Positions 34,535-42,939 of a stretch of DNA of 64,000 nt are shown piece after piece (positions within the stretch are counted from its first letter, which is position 1; each line of letters opens with the position of its first letter). The position numbers and the translations under genes are program-made. The stretch covers positions 59,552 through 123,551 of the forward strand of contig NZ_NISY01000016.1 in the NCBI RefSeq assembly GCF_007595705.1, written 5' to 3'. This DNA comes from Streptomyces sp. SAJ15 (GTDB taxonomy: Bacteria; Actinomycetota; Actinomycetes; Streptomycetales; Streptomycetaceae). The notes below the pieces were generated by a model. The model did no database searches, was not told the origin of the DNA, and saw only the letters and a program-made list of their open reading frames with translations.

Positions 34535-34885
34535 GCGGACAGCTTACGGGGGAGGAGCCGTTCCCCCGGGCCGTGCGCCCGTGCGTACCGAGCGCGTACC
34601 CGCCGTACGGGCGTCCGGCCCGGCCGGCGGCCCCGCGCGGGCGCCCGCTCACACCCGTCGGCACCCGTCGGCGCTCGCCCACACCTGTCGGCGCCCGTCG
34701 GCGCCCGCCCACACCCGTCGGGTCCCGCCCACCCCGGGGGTGTCTACGCGCGGAGATAGCGTCAGTCGGCTTATGCATTCATACTGAATCGATCTGGGTC
34801 TGACTGGATTTCTTTGTCTGATCATCCAATCAGGCCCGGTTTCTTTTTGCCCTGGTCCCGAAGTCCCCGCATCACGAGGTCATCC
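34535..34885. other. 351-base gap upstream of the purine permease, with tandem repeats
   Basis: No gene seen. It holds a 30-bp tandem repeat (34651-34680 and 34681-34710, with a partial third copy to ~34735) built from CACCCGTCGGCGCCCG units. An unusually AT-rich stretch follows at 34770-34840, the likely promoter region of the permease gene. Confidence 0.6.
34777..34789. promoter_or_regulatory. AT-rich inverted repeat upstream of the permease gene
   Basis: ATTCA-TAC-TGAAT is a perfect inverted repeat about 100 bases before the permease start and is embedded in TTATGCATTCATACTGAATC. Such AT-rich palindromes are rare in this DNA and suggest a repressor site. Resemblance to arginine-type operators was considered, but no arginine gene is near. 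Confidence 0.4.
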
Positions 34886-36358
34886 ATGTCCCCCTCCGCC
34901 ACGGCTCCGGTCGACGCCAAGCAGCCCCCGCCGGAACCCGCACCGCCCGTCGGCCGGATGGACGGGTTCTTCCGGATCACCGAGCGGGGGTCGACGGTCG
35001 CCCGCGAGATGCGCGGCGGTCTGGCGACCTTCTTCGCGATGGCGTACATCATCGTGCTGAACCCGATCATCCTCGGGTCGGGCACGGACAAGTTCGGCCA
35101 CCAGCTGGAGAACGGGGAGTTGGTCACCGCGACCGCCCTGATGGCGGGCCTGACCACGCTCCTCATGGGCGTCATCGGCAATGTGCCGATCGCGCTCGCG
35201 GCCGGGCTCGGCATCAACGCCGTGGTCGCGCTCCAGCTCGCGCCCCGGATGAGCTGGCCGGACGCGATGGGCATGGTGGTCCTGGCGGGCCTGGTGCTGA
35301 TGATCCTGGTCGCCTCCGGTCTGCGGCAGCGTGTGATGGACGCGATCCCGCGCGGGCTCCAGCGGGCGATCGCGATCGGCATCGGCCTGTTCATCGCGCT
35401 GATCGGCCTGGTCGACGCCGGCTTCGTGACCCGTAACCCGGACCGCGCGCACACCACCGTGCCGCTGGGGCTGGGCATCGACGGGCGGCTCCAGGGCTGG
35501 CCGGTGCTGGTCTTCGTGCTCGGTCTCGCCCTCACCTTCGTGCTGGTCGTCCGCAAGCAGCGCGGCGCGATCCTCATCGGCATCGTGGTCAGCGCCTTCT
35601 TCGCGATCATCCTCAACTCGCTGGTCACCGTCCCGGACGAGGACTGGGGTCTGAGCGTCCCGCGGGTGCCGGACCAGGTGGTGGACACCCCGGACTTCGG
35701 CCTCATAGGCGACGTCAGCCTCTTCGGCGGCTTCCACGAGGTCGGCATCCTCACCGGCTGCCTCTTCGTCTTCACCGTGCTGCTGTCCGGGTTCTTCGAC
35801 GCGATGGGCACCATCATCGGCGTCGGCGAGGAGGCCGGACTGACCGACGAGCGCGGTCAGCTGCCGGGCATGGGGCGGGTCCTGATGGTCGACGGCGTCG
35901 CCGTGGCCGGCGGCGGCTTCGGCTCCTCCTCGGCCAACACCTGCTTCGTGGAGTCCACGGCGGGCGTCGGCGAGGGCGCGCGGACCGGCCTCGCCAACGT
36001 CATGACCGGCGGCCTCTTCCTGCTGGCGCTCGTCTTCACCCCGCTGGCGAAGGTGGTGCCCTCGCAGGCCGCCACCCCGGCGCTGGTGGTCGTGGGCTTC
36101 CTGATCATGGCGGCGAACGTCAAGGAGATCGACTGGAACGACTCCACGATCGCCGTTCCGGCCTTCCTGACGATCATCTGCATGCCGTTCACGTACAGCA
36201 TCACCAACGGCATCGGGGTCGGCGTGCTGGCCTTCATCCTGCTGAGGGTCGCGGTCGGCCGGGCGCGGGAGATCCCGTGGCTGCTGAACGCCGTGGGGCT
36301 CTGCTTCCTGGTCTACTTCCTGCTGGACCCGATCGAGCAGCTGCTGGGCGTCCAGTAG
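34886..36358 (+). CDS. NCS2-family (AzgA-like) purine permease
   Basis: 490 residues from the ATG at 34886, with CACGAGG upstream; in-frame codons back to 34814 lie in the AT-rich control region. Signature segments are MRGGLATFFAMAYIIVLNPIIL, NVPIALAAGLGINAVVALQL and the transport-core GFFDAMGTIIGVGEEAGLTD followed by GGGFGSSSANTCFVESTAGVGEGARTGLANV, placing it with the hypoxanthine/guanine/adenine H+ symporters rather than uracil or xanthine permeases. About 12-14 membrane segments. It stands alone, convergent with the ribbon-helix-helix gene. Exact substrate preference cannot be read from sequence. Confidence 0.92.
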   Translation: MSPSATAPVDAKQPPPEPAPPVGRMDGFFRITERGSTVAREMRGGLATFFAMAYIIVLNPIILGSGTDKFGHQLENGELVTATALMAGLTTLLMGVIGNVPIALAAGLGINAVVALQLAPRMSWPDAMGMVVLAGLVLMILVASGLRQRVMDAIPRGLQRAIAIGIGLFIALIGLVDAGFVTRNPDRAHTTVPLGLGIDGRLQGWPVLVFVLGLALTFVLVVRKQRGAILIGIVVSAFFAIILNSLVTVPDEDWGLSVPRVPDQVVDTPDFGLIGDVSLFGGFHEVGILTGCLFVFTVLLSGFFDAMGTIIGVGEEAGLTDERGQLPGMGRVLMVDGVAVAGGGFGSSSANTCFVESTAGVGEGARTGLANVMTGGLFLLALVFTPLAKVVPSQAATPALVVVGFLIMAANVKEIDWNDSTIAVPAFLTIICMPFTYSITNGIGVGVLAFILLRVAVGRAREIPWLLNAVGLCFLVYFLLDPIEQLLGVQ

Positions 36359-36376
36359 CGGCGGTGACTCGGCAAC

Positions 36377-36562
36377 TCAGGGGACCTCGCGGTAGAACCG
36401 CTCGGTCTCGTCGACGGCCGTCTTGAAACGTTCGTCGAAGTCATCGCGGATGAGCGTCCGGACCACATAGTCCTGGACGCTCATTCCGCGTTTGGCGGCG
36501 TGCTGCCGGAGGCGCTCCAGCAGCTCCGTGTCTATCCGCAGGCTGAGCACTCTGGATCCCAT
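36377..36562 (-). CDS. Ribbon-helix-helix (CopG/Arc-type) DNA-binding protein
   Basis: 61 residues: a beta-strand VLSLRIDTELLERLRQHAAKRGMSVQDYVVRTLI gives a classic RHH fold. A short C-terminal tail (ERFKTAVDETERFYREVP) resembles antitoxin-type extensions. No toxin gene adjoins it on the same strand, so it is either an orphan antitoxin or a small repressor. The start codon is the ATG at 36562; the gene is 18 bases from the convergent permease. Confidence 0.8.
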   Translation of the reverse strand: MGSRVLSLRIDTELLERLRQHAAKRGMSVQDYVVRTLIRDDFDERFKTAVDETERFYREVP

Positions 36563-36655
36563 GCCGTCAGCCTCGCGGGGGCCCTACCTCACCGCGTCGG
36601 TTTCCGGTCGGTCCTCACCCGTTCGGGGGAGGGGGTGCCGTCACGTTGAATCGTT

Positions 36656-36689
36656 TTCTTTAGACGAGGTAATGAGTTATGCTAAAGAA
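36656..36689. promoter_or_regulatory. Inverted repeat enclosing the marR ribosome site and start codon
   Basis: TTCTTTAG (36656-36663) and CTAAAGAA (36682-36689) are perfect complements 18 bases apart, with GAGG and the ATG at 36679 between them. TTGAAT at 36646 could be a -35 element. Protein binding here would block both transcription and translation, consistent with MarR autoregulation. Confidence 0.5.
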
Positions 36690-37323
36690 CATGCCGGATC
36701 TGTCCCCTCTTCCGCGACCGGCGGAGGAGTTCCCCGAGGAAGCGGCCGACCCCGAAGAACGGGTCGAGGCCGAATCCGCCGCCCCGCGGGCGGCCGCCGA
36801 CCGCCACGACGGACACGACGACGACCGCGATGACGACGGTCGTCACGACGCCCGTCATGACGCCCGTCACGACGCCCGTCATGACGGGCGGCCCGCCGGG
36901 CCCGATGCCGACGCGGTCGCCGTGGACCAGCTGCGCTCCGCCGTGATGCGGCTGGGGCGGAGGCTGAAGCACCAGCGCGTGGACGAGTCGCTCAGCCCCA
37001 CCGAGATGTCGGTGCTGGGCACCCTGGCGCGCTGCGGCTCGGCCACCCCCGGGGAGCTGGCCCGCAAGGAGCACGTCCAGCCGCCGTCGATGACCCGCAT
37101 CGTGGCGCTGCTGGAGGCCAAGGGACTGGTCAGGCTGGAGCCGCACCCCGAGGACCGGCGCCAGAAAGTGGTGTCGCAGACCGAGCAGGCCGAGGCCATG
37201 CTCGAAGAGAGCCGCCGCAAGCGCAACGCGTGGCTGGCCGAGCTGGTCGGGGAGCTGACCGAGGACGAGCGGGCGACGCTGCGCGCCGCCGCGCCCGTGC
37301 TGGAGAAGCTGGCGCACCTGTAG
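36679..37323 (+). CDS. MarR-family transcriptional regulator
   Basis: 214 residues from the ATG at 36679 (GAGG nine bases before it; a second ATG at 36691 is also possible). The first ~80 residues are acidic and then repetitive (RHDARHDARHDARHDG, encoded by 12-base repeats at ~36840-36888). The rest is a normal MarR winged helix: VDESLSPTEMSVLGTLAR, TPGELARKEHVQPPSMTRIVALLEAKGLV, and the wing EDRRQKVV. The gene precedes an MFS exporter by 78 bases on the same strand, a standard arrangement in which MarR represses the pump and responds to its substrate. Confidence 0.9.
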   Translation: MLKNMPDLSPLPRPAEEFPEEAADPEERVEAESAAPRAAADRHDGHDDDRDDDGRHDARHDARHDARHDGRPAGPDADAVAVDQLRSAVMRLGRRLKHQRVDESLSPTEMSVLGTLARCGSATPGELARKEHVQPPSMTRIVALLEAKGLVRLEPHPEDRRQKVVSQTEQAEAMLEESRRKRNAWLAELVGELTEDERATLRAAAPVLEKLAHL

Positions 37324-37401
37324 CACCCACAAGCACACGGCACACAGAGCACGGCTGGCAAGCGCGGCGCTTACCACCCGCTCCGAGGAGGCGAACGCAC
37401 C

Positions 37402-38862
37402 TTGAGTACGGGACCCGGAGCAGACTCCGCACCCGCACCGAACCCCGACTCCCACCCCGACTCCCACCCCGACCCCCACCCGAACCCCGACGCCGGATCG
37501 CAATCCGCTCGCGTCGGCGCCCACCCGGATCTGACGAAGCGCTCCGCCGAACCCGCCGCCCGCGGGATGTTCAGCTCGCTCAAGGTCCGCAACTACCGGC
37601 TCTTCGCGACCGGTGCCGTCATATCCAACACCGGCACCTGGATGTCCCGCATAGCCCAGGACTGGCTGGTCCTCAGCCTCACCGGATCCTCCGCCGCCGT
37701 GGGCATCACCACGGCCCTGCAGTTCCTGCCCATGCTGCTGTTCGGGCTGTACGGCGGCGTGATCGCCGACCGCTACCCCAAGCGGCGCGTCCTGCTCATG
37801 ACCCAGTCGGCGCTCGGTGCCTGCGGCCTGGCGCTGGCCGCGCTCACCCTCAGCGGCCATGTGCAGGTCTGGCACGTGTATCTCTTCGCGTTCCTGCTCG
37901 GCCTGGTCACCGTGGTCGACAACCCGACCCGCCAGGCGTTCGTCGCCGAGATGGTCGGCCCCCAGGACCTGCGCAACGCGGTCAGCCTGAACTCCGCGAA
38001 CTTCCAGTCCGCCCGACTGATCGGCCCGGCGATCGCCGGTGTCCTGATCACCGCCGTCGGCAGCGGCTGGGCCTTCCTGCTCAACGGCCTGTCCTTCGGC
38101 GCCCCGCTGATCGGCCTGCTGATGATGCGCCCCGCCGAGCTGCACAGGATGGAACGTGCACCGCGCGGCAAGGGCCAGCTGCGGGAGGGCCTGCGGTACG
38201 TGGCCGGACGCCCCGAGCTGCTCTGGCCGATCGTCCTGGTCGGCCTGGTCGGCACCTTCGGCTACAACTTCCCGATCTGGCTGAGCGCCTTCGCCGACGA
38301 CGTCTTCCACGCCGGCCCCGGCACCTACGGCCTGCTCAACACCTTGATCGCGATCGGCTCGCTGACCGGCGCGCTGCTCGCCGCCCGGCGCGCGACCTCG
38401 CGGCTGCGGCTGATGGTCGGCGCGGCGCTGCTGTTCGGCGTCCTCCAGATGGCGGCGTCCCTGGCCCCGTCGTACTGGCTCTTCGCCGCGCTGATGGTCC
38501 CGATCGGCGTCTTCGGCCTGACCTTCCAGGTCACGGCCAACTCCAGCGTCCAGCTGGCCACCGATCCCGCGATGCGGGGCCGGGTGATGAGCCTGTTCAT
38601 GATGGTCTTCGTCGGCGGCACCCCGCTGGGCGGCCCGCTGGTCGGCTGGCTGACCGACGCCTACGGCGCCCGCGTCGGCTTCCTCGTCGGCGGCACGGTC
38701 TCCGCCCTGTCGGCCCTCACCGTCGGCCTGGTCCTGGTCCGACTGGGCGGCCTGCGGCTCCGCGTCGATCTGCGGCGCGGCGAAGGCGGCCGGCGCATCG
38801 CCTTCGTGCCCAGGGACCCGGCGCCCACGGCGGAGCCCGAGCGGGTGACGACGGCGGCCTGA
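37402..38862 (+). CDS. MFS exporter (DHA-type), MarR-linked
   Basis: 486 residues from a TTG preceded by GAGGAGG. The ~50-residue N-terminal tail is Pro/His/Asp repetitive (DSHPDSHPDPHPNPD); the conserved part starts at MFSSLKVRNYRLFATGAVISN. Twelve membrane helices are apparent; GGVIADRYPKRRVLLM is the MFS motif A between helices 2 and 3. The closest overall type is the multidrug/macrolide efflux group (MefA/Entero-S-like). Efflux of a drug or metabolite is inferred; the substrate is unknown. The upstream MarR gene likely controls it. Confidence 0.9.
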   Translation: MSTGPGADSAPAPNPDSHPDSHPDPHPNPDAGSQSARVGAHPDLTKRSAEPAARGMFSSLKVRNYRLFATGAVISNTGTWMSRIAQDWLVLSLTGSSAAVGITTALQFLPMLLFGLYGGVIADRYPKRRVLLMTQSALGACGLALAALTLSGHVQVWHVYLFAFLLGLVTVVDNPTRQAFVAEMVGPQDLRNAVSLNSANFQSARLIGPAIAGVLITAVGSGWAFLLNGLSFGAPLIGLLMMRPAELHRMERAPRGKGQLREGLRYVAGRPELLWPIVLVGLVGTFGYNFPIWLSAFADDVFHAGPGTYGLLNTLIAIGSLTGALLAARRATSRLRLMVGAALLFGVLQMAASLAPSYWLFAALMVPIGVFGLTFQVTANSSVQLATDPAMRGRVMSLFMMVFVGGTPLGGPLVGWLTDAYGARVGFLVGGTVSALSALTVGLVLVRLGGLRLRVDLRRGEGGRRIAFVPRDPAPTAEPERVTTAA

Positions 38863-39084
38863 CGCCGCGCGGCCCGTGCTGCCCCGCGGCGTACGGACGC
38901 CCGGACCCCGCTCCGCCGGGTCGGGGCGTCCGCGCCCTGGCCTGTCGCGCGCGGGTGGCCGGGTGCGGGTCCGGGGGGGGCGAGCCCACCCGTTCGGCCC
39001 CAGCGGAACGACCGACCGCGCGACCGACCGCGCGAACGCCCGCGGACCGCGCCGCGTCGGCGTCCGACGCGGGAGACTCGACGG

Positions 39085-39669
39085 GTGAGACTCTTCACCG
39101 CGGTGATCCCGCCCCCGGAGGCCCTCGCCGAGCTCGCCGCCGAGTTCGACGTCCTGCGTCGGCTGCCCGACGCGGACCGGCTGCGCTGGACCGAGCGGGC
39201 GGGCTGGCACTTCACCCTCGCCTTCTACGGGGAGGTGGCCGAGGACATCGTCCCCGAGCTGCGCGAACGCCTCGCCCGCGCCGCCCACCGGGCCCGCCCG
39301 CACGAGCTGTGGCTGGCCGGCGGCGGGCGCTTCGGCAACCGGGTGCTGTGGGTCGGCGCCGACGGCGACCTCTGGCCGATGCGCGCGCTCGCCGACGCCA
39401 CGGCGGCCGCCGGCCGCCGGGCCGGTGCCGCCGTGGACGAGCACCGCCCCTACACCCCGCATCTGACCATCGCCCGCGGCCGCGGCCGGGGGCGTCACTA
39501 CCGGGGCGAGGTCGACCTGGTGCCCTTCGCCGCCGAGCTCCTCGACTTCGCCGGTGACCCCTGGACCGTCGAGGAGCTGTGTCTGGTCCGCAGCCATCCG
39601 CCCGCCCCGGGGGTGCGCGGGGCCCAGCCGCGCTACGAGACGATCGGGAGCTGGGCGCTGGGCCGCTGA
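39085..39669 (+). CDS. thpR: RNA 2',3'-cyclic phosphodiesterase (2'-5' RNA ligase family)
   Basis: 194 residues from a GTG. The two catalytic HxTx motifs, HFTL (His42) and HLTI (in YTPHLTIAR), are intact and spaced as in the 2H phosphoesterase family, with the start RLFTAVIPPPEALAEL typical of ThpR/LigT. The enzyme opens 2',3'-cyclic phosphate RNA ends to 2'-phosphates; its physiological role is unclear. It is preceded by a 222-base gap with no gene seen. Confidence 0.92.
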   Translation: MRLFTAVIPPPEALAELAAEFDVLRRLPDADRLRWTERAGWHFTLAFYGEVAEDIVPELRERLARAAHRARPHELWLAGGGRFGNRVLWVGADGDLWPMRALADATAAAGRRAGAAVDEHRPYTPHLTIARGRGRGRHYRGEVDLVPFAAELLDFAGDPWTVEELCLVRSHPPAPGVRGAQPRYETIGSWALGR

Positions 39670-39691
39670 GCCGTCCGGTTAACCTCGAAGT

Positions 39692-39778
39692 GTGGATCCC
39701 AAGACCAGAAACATGATCATGAGCGGTGGGCTCGTGTTGTTGCTCATCGTCGTGGCCGTGGCGGCGGCCTTCGGCTAG
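39692..39778 (+). CDS. Predicted 28-residue single-pass membrane peptide
   Basis: A GTG-started frame 22 bases after thpR encodes VDPKTRNMIMSGGLVLLLIVV and ends AVAAAFG, a short polar N-terminus followed by one ~18-residue hydrophobic helix. It resembles the very small hydrophobic proteins found in Streptomyces. Support is composition, a complete frame and position behind thpR; the ribosome site (TCGAAG) is weak. Confidence 0.5.
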   Translation: MDPKTRNMIMSGGLVLLLIVVAVAAAFG

Positions 39779-39870
39779 CCGCCCGCGACGGGGGCATCGC
39801 CCGCGCCCGCCTCCGGACCGAGCGCCGCCCCCGCCGCCTTACCGCTTACCGCCTCGCCGTCTCATCGCCT

Positions 39871-39904
39871 CACGGATGCGGCCGCCCCACGGATGCGGCC
39901 GCCC
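39871..39904. repeat. 17-bp tandem repeat, two copies
   Basis: CACGGATGCGGCCGCCC occurs at 39871-39887 and 39888-39904 (one leading base shared by the period), with a decayed third unit to ~39921. It lies after the stop of the aldo/keto reductase gene. Confidence 0.7.
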
Positions 39905-39920
39905 CATGACAGCGGCCGCC

Positions 39921-40916
39921 TCACCAGGCGAACGCCTCCGGGGACTCCCCGGGCCCGGGGAAGATCTCGTCGAGTCCGGCCAGCAGCTCGGGGCCCAGCT
40001 CCAGCTCGACCGCCCGCAGCGCCGAGGCCAGCTGCTCGACCGTGCGCGGGCCGACGATCGGCCCGGTGACGCCCGGCCGGGTCAGCAGCCAGGCCAGCGC
40101 CACCTCGCCGGGCTCCAGGCCGTGCTTGTCCAGCAGGTCCTCGTATGCCTGCACCTTCTCCCGCATCGCGGTGTCCCGCAGCGACGTCGCGCTGCGCCCC
40201 TCGGCGGTGCGCGCGGCCCCGCCCTCGCGTTCCTTACGGATCGCGCCGCCCAGCAGCCCGCCGTGCAGCGGGGACCAGGGGATGACGCCGAGCCCGTACT
40301 CCCGCGCCGCCGGGATCACCTCCATCTCGGCCCGCCGCTCCGCCAGGTTGTACAGGCACTGCTCGCTCACCAGCCCGTACGAGCCGCGCCGCCGGGCCGT
40401 CTCGTTGGCCTGGGCGATGTGCCAGCCCGCGTGGTTGGAGGACCCCACGTAGAGGATCTTGCCCTGCTGTACCAGCACGTCGACGGCCTGCCAGATCTCC
40501 TCCCACGGCGTCGACCGGTCGACGTGGTGGAACTGGTACAGGTCGATGTAGTCCGTCCCCAGCCGGCGCAGGCTGGCCTCCACCCCGCGCCGGATGTTCA
40601 GCGCCGAGAGCCTGTCCTCGTTGGGCCACGGCGCCCCCTCGACGCCCATGTTCCCGTAGACCTTGGTCGCCAGGACGGTCTTCTCCCGCCGCCCGCCCCC
40701 CTTGGCGAACCAGCTCCCGATGATTTTCTCGGTACGGCCCTTGTTCTCACCCCAGCCGTACACGTTCGCGGTGTCGAAGAAGTTGACCCCCGCCCCCAGC
40801 GCGGCGTCCATGATCGTGTGACTGTCGGCCTCATCCGTCTGCGGACCGAAGTTCATCGTGCCGAGCACGAGTCGGCTGACCTTGAGTCCGGTGCGTCCGA
40901 GCTGTGTGTACTCCAT
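39921..40916 (-). CDS. Aldo/keto reductase
   Basis: 331 residues. N-terminal MEYTQLGRTGLKVSRLVLGTMNFGP, the catalytic Asp/Tyr in FFDTANVYGWGENKGRTE, the catalytic Lys in VLATKVYGNMG and the His in QFHHVDRSTPWEE are all present, so it should be an active NADPH-dependent TIM-barrel reductase. The family reduces aldehydes and ketones, often in detoxification or sugar metabolism; the substrate here is unknown. It is divergent from the ECF sigma operon at 41078. Confidence 0.92.
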   Translation of the reverse strand: MEYTQLGRTGLKVSRLVLGTMNFGPQTDEADSHTIMDAALGAGVNFFDTANVYGWGENKGRTEKIIGSWFAKGGGRREKTVLATKVYGNMGVEGAPWPNEDRLSALNIRRGVEASLRRLGTDYIDLYQFHHVDRSTPWEEIWQAVDVLVQQGKILYVGSSNHAGWHIAQANETARRRGSYGLVSEQCLYNLAERRAEMEVIPAAREYGLGVIPWSPLHGGLLGGAIRKEREGGAARTAEGRSATSLRDTAMREKVQAYEDLLDKHGLEPGEVALAWLLTRPGVTGPIVGPRTVEQLASALRAVELELGPELLAGLDEIFPGPGESPEAFAW

Positions 40917-41077
40917 GAACCCTTAGCCAACGTCTTGGAGTGCGCTCGAATCAAGGGCGTGCGCCACCCGGCCGGTGCGGCGGGGCGGCCGTGCGCTCGC
41001 GCGCACCGGGGAGATGTGACGGGAGTCACGGGAAGACGGTGGGCGGTGCCGAACAGCTCATGGAGGTGAGCACTCAA

Positions 41078-41734
41078 ATGCGTACCCGGGTACGGGCCGG
41101 GGATCCGAGCGCGTTCGCGGAGCTTTTCGACAGCTATGCCCGTGCGGTCTACAACCACGCCTTCCGGCTGACCGCCGACTGGTCGACGGCCGAGGACGTG
41201 ATGGCCGCGACCTTCATGGAGGCGTGGCGGCTGCGCGACAGGGTCGATCCCGAAGGCGGCTCCCTGCGGCCCTGGTTGCTGGGCATCGCCACCAACACCG
41301 CGCGCAACCAGTACCGGAGCAACCGGCGCTACCGGGCGGCGGCCAACGCCGCCGCGGCGGCCGAGCTGTCGGTGCCCGACCACGCCGAAGAGGTGGCCGA
41401 ACGGGTCGACGACCGGAGGCGCCTGGCGAAGGCCCTGGCCGCCCTCGCCTCGCTGCGCAGGACGGAGCGCGAGGTGGTGGCGCTGTGCCTGGGGGAGGGC
41501 CTGGACTACGCGGCCACGGCCGAGGCCCTCGGGATTCCGGTCGGCACCGTCGCCTCCCGCCTGTCCCGGGCCCGCCGGAAGCTCCGGGTACTCGCCGCCG
41601 ACGAACCGGCCGGCCCGGCCGCCGCGCCGGCGCCGAAACCGATCCGCGGAAAACGGGAAGGCGGCCGTTCGGGCCGACAGGTAAGAGGCGATCACGCCCA
41701 TGTGGTCCGGCCCGCGCAGGGAGGAAACCGATGA
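41078..41734 (+). CDS. ECF-type RNA polymerase sigma factor
   Basis: 218 residues from the ATG at 41078 (GGAGG 11 bases upstream; a GTG at 41066 is an alternative). Region 2: AFAELFDSYARAVYNHAFRLTADWSTAEDVMAATFMEAWR. Region 4: LASLRRTEREVVALCLGEGLDYAATAEALGIPVGTVASRLSRARRKLR. A short Ala/Pro-rich tail follows. Its stop overlaps the next ATG (ATGA), coupling it to a membrane protein that may act as its partner. ECF regulons in Streptomyces typically answer envelope or oxidative stress; the signal here is unknown. Confidence 0.92.
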   Translation: MRTRVRAGDPSAFAELFDSYARAVYNHAFRLTADWSTAEDVMAATFMEAWRLRDRVDPEGGSLRPWLLGIATNTARNQYRSNRRYRAAANAAAAAELSVPDHAEEVAERVDDRRRLAKALAALASLRRTEREVVALCLGEGLDYAATAEALGIPVGTVASRLSRARRKLRVLAADEPAGPAAAPAPKPIRGKREGGRSGRQVRGDHAHVVRPAQGGNR

Positions 41735-42831
41735 ACGCGAACACGTCCGGGCAGCGTCCCGCCGAGTGGGAAGAGGGCGCGCGGCTGCTGTCGCAGACGG
41801 CGCGTGACCTGCCCGCGGGCCGTCACCGGTTCCACAAGGAGCAACTGATGGCCCAGATCCAGCGGGAACAGCACACGGAGACGGCGGCCCCGGCCCCGGC
41901 GCGGACACGGCGCTTCCGGCTGCCGCGCCCGGCGATCGTGCTGCCCGCCATCGCCGCCGCCCTGGCCGGGACGGTCGTCGCCGTCCTGGCGATGCCCGGT
42001 GACCACGGAGCCGGGGCGGGAGGCGACGGCCTCGCCACCGGACCGGCCCTGACCACCCCGGTCGGCGCCGCGACCACCAAGGGGGTGCCGCAGCTGCTCG
42101 ACCGGATCTCCCTGGCGGCGGCCGACGAGCCCCACCCGGTCGTGCGGCCCGGCCAGTACATCTACGTCGAGTCCCAGACGGCGGAGACCTTCCCCAGGAC
42201 GGTCGGCGACAAGACCACCCTGGTCAGCCACGCGCTGCACCGCCGCCAGATCTGGACCTCTCCCGACGGCACCAAGGGCTGGCTGATCGACCCCGGCGTC
42301 AACGAGGACCCCGAGGGGGAGACCCTGAGCCTCCCCGACGAACTGGGCAACGCCCCGAAGGCCGGCCTGAACACCCCCTCGTACGACTACCTGGCCAAGC
42401 TCACCACCGACCCCGACAAGCTGCTCGCCAAGATCTACGAGGAGACCAGGGGCATGGGCAACTCCCCGGACCAGCAGGCGTTCACCACCATCGGCGACCT
42501 GCTCAACGAGAGCTACCCGCCCGCGGAGCTGTACCCGGCCCTGTTCAAGGCGGCCGCGAAGATCCCCGGAGTCGTCGTCGTGGAGGACGCGGTGGACGCG
42601 GTGGGCCGACACGGGGTGGCGGTGGCCCGGTTGGACGAGCACGGCGGCCAGCGCGAGGAATGGATCTTCGACAAGAAGACCCATGTCTTCCTGGGCAAGC
42701 GCACCGTTCAGGTGAAGGGGAACAGCGGGGAGGACGGCGTGATCAAGCCCGGCACGGTCACCGGCACCAGCGCCGTCACCTACCGAGCCATCGTGGACGG
42801 CATCAAGCGGACCCCGTCCTCGGCGGACTGA
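41731..42831 (+). CDS. CU044_5270-type membrane protein coupled to the ECF sigma factor
   Basis: 366 residues from the ATG overlapping the sigma gene stop, with GGAGG upstream. The N-terminal ~65 residues are cytoplasmic (AEWEEGARLLSQTARDLPAGR), with no zinc-binding HxxxCxxC motif. One membrane helix (IVLPAIAAALAGTVVAVLAM) is followed by an extracytoplasmic domain with YIYVESQTAET, RRQIWTSPDGTKGWLIDPG and GVAVARLDEHGGQREEWIFDKKT. This is the CU044_5270 family, nearly always behind an ECF sigma gene. A role as its membrane regulator is inferred from position, not shown. Confidence 0.88.
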   Translation: MNANTSGQRPAEWEEGARLLSQTARDLPAGRHRFHKEQLMAQIQREQHTETAAPAPARTRRFRLPRPAIVLPAIAAALAGTVVAVLAMPGDHGAGAGGDGLATGPALTTPVGAATTKGVPQLLDRISLAAADEPHPVVRPGQYIYVESQTAETFPRTVGDKTTLVSHALHRRQIWTSPDGTKGWLIDPGVNEDPEGETLSLPDELGNAPKAGLNTPSYDYLAKLTTDPDKLLAKIYEETRGMGNSPDQQAFTTIGDLLNESYPPAELYPALFKAAAKIPGVVVVEDAVDAVGRHGVAVARLDEHGGQREEWIFDKKTHVFLGKRTVQVKGNSGEDGVIKPGTVTGTSAVTYRAIVDGIKRTPSSAD

Positions 42832-42939
42832 CAGGCCCTCGGAGAAGCGCCCCGGGCCGCGCCGTGTGACGGCCGGCCCGGCCCTGCGGCCCGGTTTCGG
42901 TACCGCTTCGGCGCGACAGGGCCGCATATCTTTGGAGGC

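Noticed and set aside
34771..34790. Arginine-repressor box upstream of the permease
   Set aside because: The ATTCA/TGAAT palindrome resembles one, but no arginine gene is near and only one weak match is present.
36377..36562. Toxin-antitoxin module around the ribbon-helix-helix gene
   Set aside because: No toxin-like frame adjoins it on either side; neighbours are a purine permease and a divergent MarR gene.
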